This document shows, piece by piece, positions 9,037 to 16,623 of a stretch of 16,623 nucleotides of DNA. The position numbers and the translations under genes are program-made. The DNA is taken from assembly GCF_000003605.2 (NCBI RefSeq), contig NW_003121422.1, positions 1,488 through 18,110 of the forward strand, read 5' to 3'. The stretch is from Saccoglossus kowalevskii. Taxonomy: Eukaryota > Hemichordata > Enteropneusta > Harrimaniidae. Positions within the stretch are counted from its first letter, which is position 1. Every line of letters begins with the position of its first letter. Under the pieces are notes generated by a model. That model was given only the letters and a program-made list of their open reading frames with translations. It was not told the DNA's origin and did not search any database.

Positions 9037-9917
9037 AGCATCAGAAGGACTTTGTATGGTTTGATTTGGTGATTAGACACCACAACCTTTAGTACAAGTT
9101 AGCTTCAGTGTTTCAGGATGTGTTGCCAAACAAACTGATTTAATCATTTCTCATGGTGATCCGGGTGCATTGTGGGAGATGTCTTGCATATAAAATAGAA
9201 GAATGTATCTATTACAGTGTATGATGAAACATCATTATGATGTGATGTAAACAGTTTATAAAACAATTATAGGCACACAGTGTCTAATTATTCTGTAATT
9301 GTCATGCTGTATTAACTGGCATATACCATATATGACTAGATACCCATGTCTTCAATACGTTATAGTGCAATAATAAAGTAAACCTTGTTATATGCTATTT
9401 TTATTTGCATATGTTAATATTTAGAATATGTTGTCACTTGCATGACCATATAAGGCAGAAGATGTATTAATAGCAATCAATATACATGTACCATATATGG
9501 TTAGATGTCTATCATATTTTATGCAATCAACAAGTAGCTGCTTTACTGAACATAACCCCACCCCTCCTTGTTTGGCATTAAAATTAAATTCCCCTTATAT
9601 GGTCATGAATATATAATGTGATTATGTATGATCATATTATGTCAATTTGGTTTTGGATCATCTTACTCGTTTTGTAATTTGCAGAATTGAAATTTTAAGA
9701 ATTTTTTTTTATATTGTTGGTGCAATAATATTTTATTTCTGATGATGGTAGTTTTACACTATTTTCATATTGCATAAAAAGAGTTTCTTGGCTTAAATCT
9801 GCATGATTATGTCCTTATTTGTTGTGTGGTCTGCACACATTTATTTGCAGAACTAATAAAATTGCTGTTTTTGTAAAGAAACTGGTTTATCTGTTATTTT
9901 ACATCGTACAAGTATGC
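9037..9917. other. AT-rich DNA with possible poly(A) signals
   Basis: No coding signal. AATAAA occurs at about 9371 and at 9855-9860; the latter is followed by a GT/T-rich stretch (attgctgtttttgtaaag), the usual arrangement of an animal polyadenylation site on the plus strand. A loosely similar pair of accatatatg...agat segments near 9326 and 9489 suggests an old duplication. Confidence 0.35.
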
Positions 9918-9970
9918 ATATATTGCATCAGACTCGTGATTGGGAAGACTCAAGTTCAAATCCTACCTTA
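9918..9970 (+). repeat. Possible decayed tRNA-derived SINE fragment
   Basis: The run tcagactcgtgattgggaag followed by actcaagttcaaatccta resembles the anticodon arm and T arm of a tRNA; agttcaaatcc is close to the pol III box B GGTTCRANNCC. A matching box A upstream is not convincing, no full cloverleaf can be drawn, and no poly(A) or simple tail was found. It is therefore not called a tRNA gene. It could be the right part of a tRNA-derived SINE head. Confidence 0.3.
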
Positions 9971-10193
9971 GACTGAACACTAATAAGGGTTAACCCCGAA
10001 TCTAGTTAAGTGCGCCACAGACTCAATGAGAAGGCTAATTCCATTGCCCGAGATTCATTCACTAACAAATGCGATTTTGAGGGAACCTTGGTTAAGGTCT
10101 GCATGTGATTGTGTTCAACCAAGCCTGGTTGATGCCAGGATAGCACATTAAAATTGCCATTTGATAGAGAGATAACCGCACAACCCTGCCATA

Positions 10194-11042
10194 TACTGTA
10201 AAACATGTCTTTTTCACGAGCATGTCTTTTTAGCGAATTTAGCGTGAGAACTGATTCACTAATTCAAGATGTCGCTAATGACTTTATTCAAAATTCAAAT
10301 TCAAAATGGCCAAGGCTTGGGCATTCGTATACAGTAATCCGGAACAAAAAAATCTGGGGCACTTCCTAATTACACTTGACAGTTTTTAGCTCCGCTGTCG
10401 ATGAAGTCAAGCGGAGCTTATAATATTACTGATTGTCCGTCAGCTTCCGGCATCCGTCGTCGTCGCCATCGTCAACTTTACATTTTTGACTTCTTCTTAA
10501 AAACAACAAACTGTATAGCTGTGAAACTTTCTAGGATGGTACCTTGGGTGGATCTCTCTCAGATTTGTTCATTTCGTGTGGATATGTTCAATTGTCTTAT
10601 TTATAGAGAATATTTTTGTCATTTTTGGTCAAAAATGCTATTTTTGACTTCTTGAAAACTAGCCCGAATGCTTTGATACTTGGTATGTAGGTACGTTAGG
10701 TGGACCTCTCTCAGATTTGTTCATTTTGTAATGATATCTTTAATTCTCTAATTTTGATGAATATTTTTGGTAAAAAGTGATATTTTCTACTTCTTGTTAA
10801 AAAACGCAAATCCGATTGCTTAGATATTACATATGTAAGTACTACATGTGCAAACAGGCTGCTAGTTTTTTGTTTTTATGGAGGTGATAAATGCACATTT
10901 GTGTTGGCAGGCGACAGACAAGTATTGTGAAAACAGGAAATCAACAATGACAAGAGAGATTCGCTAAATCAACATTTCGCAATTACGTCATTTTACCGCA
11001 ATTTGCTAAAATTGCATGTCGCTTTAAACATGTTTTACAGTA
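10194..11042. mobile_element. 849-bp composite DNA element with TA-flanked inverted ends
   Basis: The segment starts tactgtaaaacatg (10194-10207) and ends with its perfect reverse complement catgttttacagta (11029-11042). If the outer TA is taken as a duplicated TA target, the element proper is CTGTAAAACATG...CATGTTTTACAG, a Tc1/mariner-like arrangement. The sub-terminal parts share words such as catgtcttttt, tagcgaat and their complements (attcgctaaa, gcatgtcgct). No transposase is encoded, so it is non-autonomous. The middle (about 10388-10870) looks like a different repeat inserted in it. Short frames at 10401-10655 come from that insert. Confidence 0.7.
10388..10870. repeat. Inner repeat unit with agctccgct/agcggagct hairpin
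   Basis: It begins with a perfect 9-bp inverted repeat, agctccgct at 10388-10396 and agcggagct at 10410-10418, followed by a cgtcgtcg-rich segment and an internal duplication. The ggatctctctcagatttgtt region near 10550 recurs as ggacctctctcagatttgtt near 10703, about 153 bp apart, and each copy is followed by a similar attttggtcaaaaa-like segment. From general familiarity this resembles a dispersed, unclassified repeat common in mollusc and other lophotrochozoan genomes, but I cannot verify that here. Confidence 0.5.
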
Positions 11043-11239
11043 GTCCCAAACATGAATATGACTTCTGTGGCAAAAATGCACTATATGTCAGCACTAGCAC
11101 TTGCAAGAAAAAAAGTATGCATATAGTGATTGGCTGATATATTTGAAACATTCAATAATAGATCACTGAGAACTATTGCAAGAATATTAGTTTTCCGAAC
11201 AACCCCATCTTTTCCATTCCACAACAAATAAAATAACAA

Positions 11240-12345
11240 TTTGTTAAGTTCTTTTTAGGATTTTATTGGAACAAGCTGCAAGATTAAGTACATATTGGAG
11301 CCTAGAAATGCCCATGGATTTAATAATTTCTACCTTTTGTAATTTTCTAAGCTTCCTGAATTGCAATGACCTGAGTTTTTTCATAAGTTCAGCAAAGTTC
11401 TTTTCAGTAGCCATTTATGATGGCAGATACAAATTCTATTTTACATTTAGGGGTTTTTCTGTCCAATTTTTCTTGTCCTCCAGCTCCACACTTGTCTTGG
11501 TTAACTGTGCGATCCGATCTTCCAGAATTTGAAAGAGTTTGTACAGGAGGAGAAATCACCTAAAAACATGTAAAGTTGTCGACAAAAGAGAAACTTGTAA
11601 TGGATTCAAAACCTGGCACTTGAATTCCCTTAATTTCCTGATCTGACCTTTTATTTAGTACTGGTACCCCCATTAATAACACCCTTGAGAATGAGTTCTC
11701 GTCCACTTGATAAAGCTAGTGTTTTGAATAAAAATGACAATTCTACCATTCATCAAAGGCCTTTTCCAGGTCTATTGTTAACATATAAACCAAGGTTTAG
11801 CTTCCTCATCCATATAATCAATAATATTTTCTATCAGACTCTCCACATCTCCTATTAGTCTATTTTTAACAAAGGCAGACTGAGTATTATGAATCACATG
11901 TGGGAGAATTTTTCAAGCCTTTTAACACGTCGTTCAAATTTTGTAGCTCGTTTTGAGGAGTGATATGGGATGCCAATTTTTAAGAAACCTACAATCCCTA
12001 CCCTTTTCCCCAACAATGATAACTACCTGTCTCTGGGATGGGAATCAATAATTGCCCTTCCTCGTGAGCAGTGTTTAGGTATCCAACAATGTGCTTAGAA
12101 ACCAATGGCCGGAATTCCATGACCATAAAATTCCGCTGGTAAACTATTATTTTCAGAAGTTTTATTTAGGCGAAGAGTATTAATTTATAATTTTGGCTTC
12201 TTCTAAAGTAATAAGGGCCTCGCACATTTGAGCTTGGTCTTAGGTCAGTTTTGGTTCGTTGGGATTTTAAAGAAAGGGGGACTGAATATTGGAATCAATG
12301 TCAGCTGATTTCAAAGAAGAACTGTATACAATTGAGGAATTTCTT
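11240..12345 (-). pseudogene. Decayed LINE reverse transcriptase (L1-like)
   Basis: Read on the minus strand, frame-shifted pieces of a non-LTR reverse transcriptase appear in the correct order. A segment like CEALITLEEAK (about 12190-12225) and LPAEFYG (about 12115-12140) come from the thumb of the RT N-terminus. NWHPISLLK (about 11955-11985), QSAFVKNR (about 11870-11895) and IDLEKAFDEW (about 11742-11772, carrying the first catalytic Asp) follow. Next come VINGGTS (about 11670-11690), a degenerate region where the YADD box should be (about 11560-11620), and a C-terminal SMGISRLQYVLNLA (about 11270-11312). Many stops and frameshifts break it and the endonuclease is not visible, so it is a 5'-truncated dead copy. 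It belongs to the L1/Tx1-like broad group by motif wording. It lies just downstream of the glycosyltransferase stop codon, in the same orientation, and may overlap that gene's 3' UTR. Confidence 0.85.
12161..12166 (-). terminator. Possible poly(A) signal of the glycosyltransferase gene
   Basis: AATAAA on the minus strand, 289 bases after the stop at 12455. It lies inside the LINE remnant, so if used, the gene's transcript ends within transposon-derived sequence. No closer AATAAA was found; use is not shown. Confidence 0.25.
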
Positions 12346-12454
12346 CTTCTTCCTCATGCTTTACTATAGACATCTAATCTAGATTTGCATTACTAGGGAG
12401 TCCTGTTATTCTCTCGGATCAGTCACAGACAATATCTATTTTGAGGATCACTGT

Positions 12455-12630
12455 CTAGTGATTCTTATGTTGACAATGTGTACCATTATATATTGTATCA
12501 CAGTCACAATGCCAATACCCATATATGGTAGCATTTGGATTATGAAGACATTTCCCATGAAAAGAACATTCTGTTGGCCTATATTGTTTCCATAATTCAA
12601 CATGTACACCTTTGCCATCCCACGGTTTAT
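12455..12630 (-). CDS. GT8 glycosyltransferase, last exon: HKPW motif end and EGF-like module
   Basis: This is the final coding exon of the minus-strand gene. The acceptor is excellent (cgtttgttttcctcgacag, AG at 12632-12631). The exon starts with two bases that complete a codon (phase 1) and reads KPWDGKGVHVELWKQYRP, the end of the GT8 nucleotide-sugar-binding motif and the following helix. It continues into an EGF-like module: C-x5-C-x13-C-x-C-x8-C, with HGKC and YNGTHC in the usual places of the third and sixth cysteines. The first EGF cysteine is missing, leaving five. Two N-glycosylation sequons (NAT, NGT) fit a Golgi/ER luminal or secreted location. It ends QHKNH and TAG at 12457-12455, with no KDEL-type retention signal. 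An open frame runs upstream to 12646 only by reading into the intron. GT8 enzymes transfer sugars such as xylose, glucose or galactose from UDP-sugars; the substrate here is unknown. Confidence 0.85.
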
Positions 12631-12899
12631 CTGTCGAGGAAAACAAACGATTCCAAATGAACAGTTATGAACTTACACATTATATAGTGCTTAAAAATGG
12701 TGTCAAGAAGTATTTCACTATAGCCCACATAGACTTTACGACATGCAGTCCTGGGATCTATATTCTGGGATGGTGAGTCATTGTATTTATATTAAACAGC
12801 GACTTGTGTTTAGACCTCCATGCAAAGTCTGATTTACATTTGATTGTGGGGAGGTAGTCTCAGGTAAGGAAAGTGTGGTAACAGGCGGGAAACCTGAAA

Positions 12900-13500
12900 T
12901 AGAATAATCACCCACTGTGCATCCGGCTTAATCATGCTTGCTGACTATGCAACTAGATTTCCTGAAACCACTGAAGCGTTTGCTGATGCCCTGGTTGGTA
13001 TTATAGTCAGGTAGGTGTACCCCAAGCAAATGCTTTTGGATATGGGTAGACAGTTTATAGCTTAATGGCTGAGGTCAGTATATTGTTGTTTGTCAAACAA
13101 CTAGTTACCATCCCCTGGCTAATGGTGTGTTTGAGAAATTGAATAGAACTCATAATAATATGCTCAAACACATGCAGTGAATCTCCTAGGGTTGAAATAT
13201 TGCACCCTTGCTATTTGCATACTGAGAGGGCCCTAAGTTAGCTTACGATTCTTGCCATTCTAGCTGTTGTATTGTTTGACCAATAGAGTTAAATGTATGA
13301 GTATGTGATGCATTTGAGGCAGCATTTAGAGAAGACATCTGCAGAAGGTGACCAGGTACTTTTACTCTCGAAGCTAATGAGTTAATAACCTAGTAAGTCA
13401 TTGATAGGGTTGTTTCAATTGCTTATAGAAAAAAGGGTGTTAAATTAAAATTATATCATATTAACATGTTAAATAATATTAGATGAGGAAAGAGCCTCAG
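12900..13500 (+). pseudogene. Ty3/gypsy-like integrase remnant
   Basis: Frame-broken pieces of an LTR-retrotransposon integrase core run left to right. SGLIMLADYATRFPE (from 12922) matches the strand and DYATR-type segment of the catalytic core. LLDMGRQF near 13036-13056 carries the second catalytic Asp (codon 13039-13041). A segment YHPLANGVFEKLNR near 13107-13148 carries the catalytic Glu (codon 13133-13135). GDQVLLL near 13348-13370 corresponds to the C-terminal GPF/Y-type domain entry. The first catalytic Asp and the zinc finger are not visible. Stops and frameshifts lie between the pieces and a small deletion shortens the core. It is opposite in strand to the host gene and lies in its intron. 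It is not functional. Confidence 0.85.
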
Positions 13501-13615
13501 TTTCTGCAGTCCTTGATAATTCCTGAATTGTGAAATGCATGGTTAATGAACCTAATACAACACATTGACTGGTCCAATAAACAGCCAGTCACATGATCAT
13601 TGATTTCAAATGACA

Positions 13616-13827
13616 TACTGTGGAATACTTTATTTTCGCTGGAATTAATTTTCGCTGAAAAGGCTTTTTGGGCATTTTGTATGGAATTTGTTTTCACTGA
13701 TTTTTCATGAGTTTAATGTGAGATATAGGAAAAAAAGTATATTCGCTGCATTTTATTTTCACAGAAACATCCCTTCAGCGAAAATAGCGAAAATAAATTC
13801 CAAGCGAAAATAAAGTATTCTACAGTA
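13616..13827. mobile_element. 212-bp palindromic MITE, TA-flanked
   Basis: The left end tactgtggaatactttatttt (from 13616) and the right end (to 13827) are inverted copies over about 27 bases with two differences; both contain the word ttttcgct. Inner parts are also mutually complementary (ttcgctgaaaagg against cttcagcgaaaa). TA at both ends fits Tc1/mariner-type target duplication. There is no coding capacity. It sits inside the LTR-retrotransposon remnant, between its integrase and RT parts, so it inserted later. A minus-strand frame at 13497-13697 is a shadow. Confidence 0.85.
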
Positions 13828-13849
13828 GTTGATTGAATTTGTACCTTGG

Positions 13850-14372
13850 AATAGTGAAAGTTAATTTGGTAAGAGAAGACAAAATCTTATCTGACGCCCT
13901 TAAAAAGATCCAATGAGGGTCAACATGTAATTATATTAACTGTGGATGATCTATTGACCTCTAAACGTTTGCCAGTTAGGAGGCTGTGATTAAGGAGGTT
14001 CAGGCAATGCTAGAAATTGGGATAATAGAAAGATTAGACTTTTCTTTTGACATTCCAGCTTGCTGGTCAAGAAGAAGGATGGCACACTTTTCCAGAAATT
14101 AAGCAGTTTAAAAATCGTTGACGCAGAACCAATGGCTAACCTAGAAGATTTGTTTTCATAATTACTGGGTGATTTTTGGAAATGCCTCCATCCTCAGGGC
14201 CGAGGCAAAGACGGCCTTTATTCATTTATCCCGGGGTCGTTTTCACTATAAGTTGCTCCCCTTATTCAACAATCCTGCAGTGTTCAATTGGATGATACAT
14301 ACTGTAGCTTGGGGTACAGGGGAAGATGTGTTAAATCTTGTACATGATATTCTAATTTTTGACAGGAGTTAA
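13850..14372 (+). pseudogene. Ty3/gypsy-like reverse transcriptase remnant
   Basis: A piece like KVNLVRED near 13857-13880 resembles the HVNLLK segment that closes gypsy integrases. It is followed after about 100 bp by AVIKEVQAMLEIGIIER (from 13983) and SLLVKKKDGTL (from 14057), the N-terminal fingers of a gypsy reverse transcriptase. A segment from about 14190 to 14372 (KTAFIHLSRGRFHYKLLP, then NPAVFNWM and LVHDILIFD) is the palm. The YLDD active-site box is changed to VHD, so one catalytic Asp is lost, and the Asp motif before the palm is deleted. RNase H is not seen. It is clearly dead. Its position downstream of the integrase on the same strand is discussed as a finding. Confidence 0.85.
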
Positions 14373-14472
14373 TCTGAATACTTTCATTTCTTGGCTTGGT
14401 TGGGTATTACAGAAAATCTGTCCCGAACTTTGCAGCTATCTCTGTCTCCTGGCAAATCTCACTAATAATGAC

Positions 14473-14500
14473 CATGGAGGTATCTGTTTATACCTCCATG
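14473..14500. repeat. Perfect 11-bp hairpin
   Basis: catggaggtat (14473-14483), a six-base loop and atacctccatg (14490-14500) form a perfect inverted repeat just beyond the end of the RT remnant. It is in the GT8 intron, so it would be present in the pre-mRNA. No function is known; it may be the remains of a palindromic MITE core. Confidence 0.7.
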
Positions 14501-15086
14501 TTTTGACCAACTAAAGATGATTCTTAGTTTCTTACCCTATATTATAATTGGCCTATATTAACAAAGTCTGTGTATTAAGAACAGACACTTCAAACATTGC
14601 GGTGATGGCTTAGTACGATGACAAGGTCATAAACCCAGAAGTAAAGCAGAGCTAAATTACTCATAAATCCAAAATGGCAAACCATCAAACTTTGGTATAT
14701 TTAAAGAATGTCAGGCAGGTTGAAGAGATTACATTTTAATCTCCATCGTACGAATCACACGTTTCGCTAAAGCCATTCAGAGCCGGCCCATGTTAATATA
14801 TGAGTTGAAATACCAAATCAAATTTGTAAATAATGAAAAATCAAAGTTTGAGTAGGAGTAGTCTTCATTATATTCTACCATTACTCAGTTAATATGCACT
14901 TCGGAGCTATAGGGCTACCGTATACTTGTTCTTGAACTTCTTCTTGTGTTATTGAACTAGCTGGTTGAAATTTAATGAATGAATGTATATAGTAATTTAC
15001 GTTTAACTTAATGGCAATGTACTTACAATTTGATGAATGAATTGGGGTGTAAATACAATGTGATGGATAAATGTTGATGTACTTAC

Positions 15087-15261
15087 GAGGTGCTGACCAG
15101 TGAAGAATAGAAGCTTTGTCAATGAGTTCTTGTTGTTGTTCCTGACCCCCTAAATCTTTGCAGTTCCATTTACTGTCAAGTCTGGTCCATAATCCGTGGT
15201 AAGTCAATTGAAATATAGACTGACTGTCATATTTCCAAAGTCTTTCTGAGGACTTGTTGGA
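15087..15261 (-). CDS. GT8 glycosyltransferase, middle exon of the visible three
   Basis: The exon spans 175 bases: 58 codons plus one base. The likely acceptor is gttttgattcatctag (AG at 15263-15262), whose TAG is the in-frame stop just before the exon. An alternative acceptor nine bases further in (exon from 15252) would keep the frame and drop three residues. The donor is gtaagt. The protein begins SNKSSERLWKYDSQSIFQ, with the D-x-Q segment typical of GT8 enzymes (usually YDQ or WDQD), then YHGLWTRLDSKWN (the LDxxWN motif) and KDLG. It ends ILHWSAP, the start of the H-x-x-G-x-x-K-P-W motif. Gly of that motif is Ala here. An NKS sequon is present. The frame continues to 14881 only by intron read-through. 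The preceding exon ends in phase 0, matching this start. Confidence 0.87.
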
Positions 15262-15301
15262 CTAGATGAATCAAAACGACTTGAATTATGGTTGGTATTA
15301 A

Positions 15302-15466
15302 AGGAAAAGTCAAGGCTAAGAAAATAATACTCCCATATAAAAGAGCTCAGCAAATGTAAAAAAATGCAATTTACATTTTTTTACATGAAAAGTGAAAATT
15401 GCATTCTCCTACATTTGTGGAGTACTTTCATATGGGAGCATTATGTTGTTTGCCTTGACTTCCCCT
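15302..15466. mobile_element. 165-bp piggyBac-like MITE with TTAA flanks
   Basis: TTAA is present immediately outside both ends (15298-15301 and 15467-15470), the target duplication of piggyBac elements. The inverted ends read aggaaaagtcaaggc on the left and, by complement, aggggaagtcaaggc on the right. The similarity continues inward for about 65 bases (actcccatat, gcaaatgta, aatgcaattt and their complements), so the whole element can fold into one long hairpin. No transposase is present. It lies in the GT8 intron about 40 bp from the middle exon's acceptor. Confidence 0.88.
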
Positions 15467-15701
15467 TTAAAGAGCTAATGTTGCCACTGTATGAGTCCCA
15501 TCCAGAACTGTTTACATAGCAACTGATTTTAATATATTGGTATGTACATAGAATTATGCAAGGTTTTTTGTGAAGCTAATATACTAAAGTAATTTGCTCT
15601 CATATTGCTTTAAAACAGTGGGCAAACATCATGCAGTGAGCACGTACGGACACAGACCTGCTGCATACAATCAGACACATTTGTAACTCTGTTTATTACA
15701 C

Positions 15702-15732
15702 CATAGAACCTCTAAAAAATAGAGGGTCTATG
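15702..15732. repeat. Short hairpin
   Basis: catagaacctct (15702-15713) and agagggtctatg (15721-15732) are inverted copies with one mismatch and a 7-base A-rich loop. Function is unknown; it may be an old MITE end pair. Confidence 0.5.
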
Positions 15733-15939
15733 ATTACACAACATATAACACAACACATGATGGAGATACAATGAAGCATGTGAAGAATAGTGTAAAGTTA
15801 TCATTGCGCGTGCGCAGGTAACGACCCTCCCGCTTTAATATCCATGCTAAAAGCATTGGTTATGTGTGTACAGTGCCCGATGTGTCGTTTGCATCACCTT
15901 TGTACATATCGCTTTCTACAATTTCGATTCAAATCTTAC

Positions 15940-16057
15940 CTGCTTCAACCAGAATTCCATCTCATCAATTAGATTATACTTCCGGTAGAACTCAAAATCG
16001 ATCACCATCACACCAGCATTAAAAAGGTGGTCCGTCAATAACAATGGTTTGCCATAC
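15940..16057 (-). CDS. GT8 glycosyltransferase, first visible exon (FNAGVMVID motif)
   Basis: The exon has 118 bases: one base finishing a codon, then 39 codons, ending in phase 0 at a strong donor (aagcag/gtaaga). The acceptor is cggcttgtacatag (AG at 16059-16058). The protein starts YGKPLLLTDHLFNAGVMVID, containing the FNAGVM-ID segment that is one of the best-kept GT8 motifs (usually FNSGVMLI). It continues FEFYRKYNLIDEMEFWLKQ, the helix after it. The DxD metal-binding motif and signal anchor must be in exons to the right of the window. No further exon was found in 16058-16623. Frame totals of the three exons (118, 175, 176 bases) join without shift, giving 155 C-terminal residues. Confidence 0.87.
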
Positions 16058-16470
16058 CTATGTACAAGCCGAATACAAAGCAAGTTTCTGGTTTACTTGT
16101 CGTCCCTTATAAATACGTAAATAGATTACTGACAGGTACGATGCAATAAATATTTTGTTTTATTCAAATAAGTTAAAACACCATAGTCGCCGTGCCGCCT
16201 CGTTCTCGATATTGGTACCATGCGACGTGTGTGTGACAATGTGTGTAAAATGCGTGATTGTTTTACACACAATTTGAACATATGTGATTGTGGTGCTTTA
16301 TTGAAATACCACATAGTTTCATCACATCATTAATATCTCTAATTAAAAAATCAACTACTTGGCTAATCACATTTTTTCAGATGCTATTTAGAGAGATGCG
16401 TCAAGGTCGATTTCATCAAACACGTCTAATTCCCTGCCTAGTTTCACCGATGAGGGCAGTTAGGCGATCT
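16058..16470. other. Upstream GT8 intron, no exon recognised
   Basis: Short frames here (16126-16314 minus, 16288-16476 plus, and a 37-codon cysteine-rich plus-strand frame from the ATG at 16220) have no splice context or family resemblance. The GT8 DxD exon would be expected further right. The sequence is ordinary AT-rich intron DNA. Confidence 0.5.
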
Positions 16471-16623
16471 TATTAGAGGGTCCGGGGCATGCTCCCCCTA
16501 CAAATTTTGAAATCTAGACTCTCTGAAACGCTATTTCCTGAATTTTTAGGGACACATTTTGCTGACACAAAGGGTTTCAGCTTGATTTTGGAGGAGAAAC
16601 GCCCTCCAACATTTGTTTTGAGG
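16471..16623. repeat. Possible dispersed repeat with ggggcatgctcccc palindrome
   Basis: The segment starts gagggtccggggcatgctcc and continues with aattttgaaatctagac and aaacgctatttcctg. The GGGG-CATG-CTCCCC core is nearly palindromic. The wording looks like a family of dispersed repeats I associate with marine invertebrate genomes, but this is memory only. The element runs off the right edge of the window, so its ends cannot be seen. Confidence 0.35.

Larger units (their letters stand above)
12631..15086 (-). other. Intron of the GT8 gene (2,456 bp), host of retroelement and MITE
   Basis: It is bounded by a consensus donor (gtaagt, complement at 15086-15081) and acceptor (cag, complement at 12633-12631) and lies between two exons whose phases match. 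It contains an opposite-strand LTR-retrotransposon remnant, a palindromic MITE and a small perfect hairpin. Positions 14501-15086 hold no recognisable coding sequence apart from read-through of the upstream exon's frame into the intron. Confidence 0.8.
15262..15939 (-). other. Intron of the GT8 gene (678 bp)
   Basis: It is bounded by a gtaaga donor (complement at 15939-15934) and a tag acceptor (complement at 15264-15262) and contains the TTAA-flanked MITE at 15302-15466. The rest, 15467-15939, has only a short hairpin at 15702-15732 and no coding signal. Confidence 0.8.

Noticed and set aside
9918-9970. A functional tRNA gene
   Set aside because: Only a box B-like and anticodon-arm-like stretch is present; no acceptor stem pairing or box A could be drawn.
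11266-11532. 88-codon plus-strand frame
   Set aside because: It is antisense to the LINE reverse transcriptase remnant, whose motifs read on the minus strand.
14614-14752. Inverted pair gtacgatg ... catcgtac as a transposon
   Set aside because: Arms are only 8 bp with no further similarity or target duplication; this can arise by chance.
16220-16333. 37-codon cysteine-rich frame (small secreted peptide)
   Set aside because: It begins MRRVCDN, has no signal peptide or splice context and lies in what should be intron DNA of the GT8 gene.

Overview
The window looks like nuclear DNA of a multicellular animal, most likely a marine invertebrate; the species cannot be named from the sequence. It is AT-rich and gene-poor. 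Its coding signal comes as short islands bounded by GT-AG splice sites, and it carries minisatellites, MITE-like elements, a LINE remnant and an LTR-retrotransposon remnant. There are no operons, ribosome binding sites or bacterial-type genes. Most open frames are shadows of repeats or chance runs.

Layout. Positions 1-1222 hold two related minisatellites, one of 28 bp and one of 24 bp. Positions 2268-2662 hold an unrelated 55-bp minisatellite whose units each contain a small inverted repeat. From 2663 to about 5060 the DNA is AT-rich with one doubtful small frame, a 43-bp direct repeat, a T tract and a degenerate GGTCA-type repeat. At 5077-5298 is a likely terminal coding exon of a plus-strand gene that I do not recognise. 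After it come several kilobases of AT-rich DNA, perhaps its 3' UTR, with a MITE-like insert (6750-7016), a pair of nuclear-receptor-like sites (7587-7639) and a second possible terminal exon (8881-9036).

The right half is better understood. On the minus strand, three exons (16057-15940, 15261-15087, 12630-12455) join with correct phases into the C-terminal 155 residues of a family 8 glycosyltransferase. It carries the family motif ending in HKPW and then an unusual C-terminal EGF-like module. The 5' exons lie beyond 16623. The 2.46-kb intron between the last two exons holds a decayed Ty3/gypsy-like retroelement on the opposite strand, with integrase upstream of reverse transcriptase, plus a 212-bp palindromic MITE inserted in it. 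Downstream of the glycosyltransferase stop is a decayed LINE reverse transcriptase (minus strand, about 11240-12345). A TTAA-flanked piggyBac-like MITE lies in the next intron, and a TA-flanked composite element occupies 10194-11042.

The two host genes are convergent: one plus-strand gene ends near 5298 and one minus-strand gene ends near 12455, with repeat-rich DNA between. The most notable observations are the GT8 plus EGF architecture, the integrase-before-RT order, and the variant phasing inside the 28-bp minisatellite.
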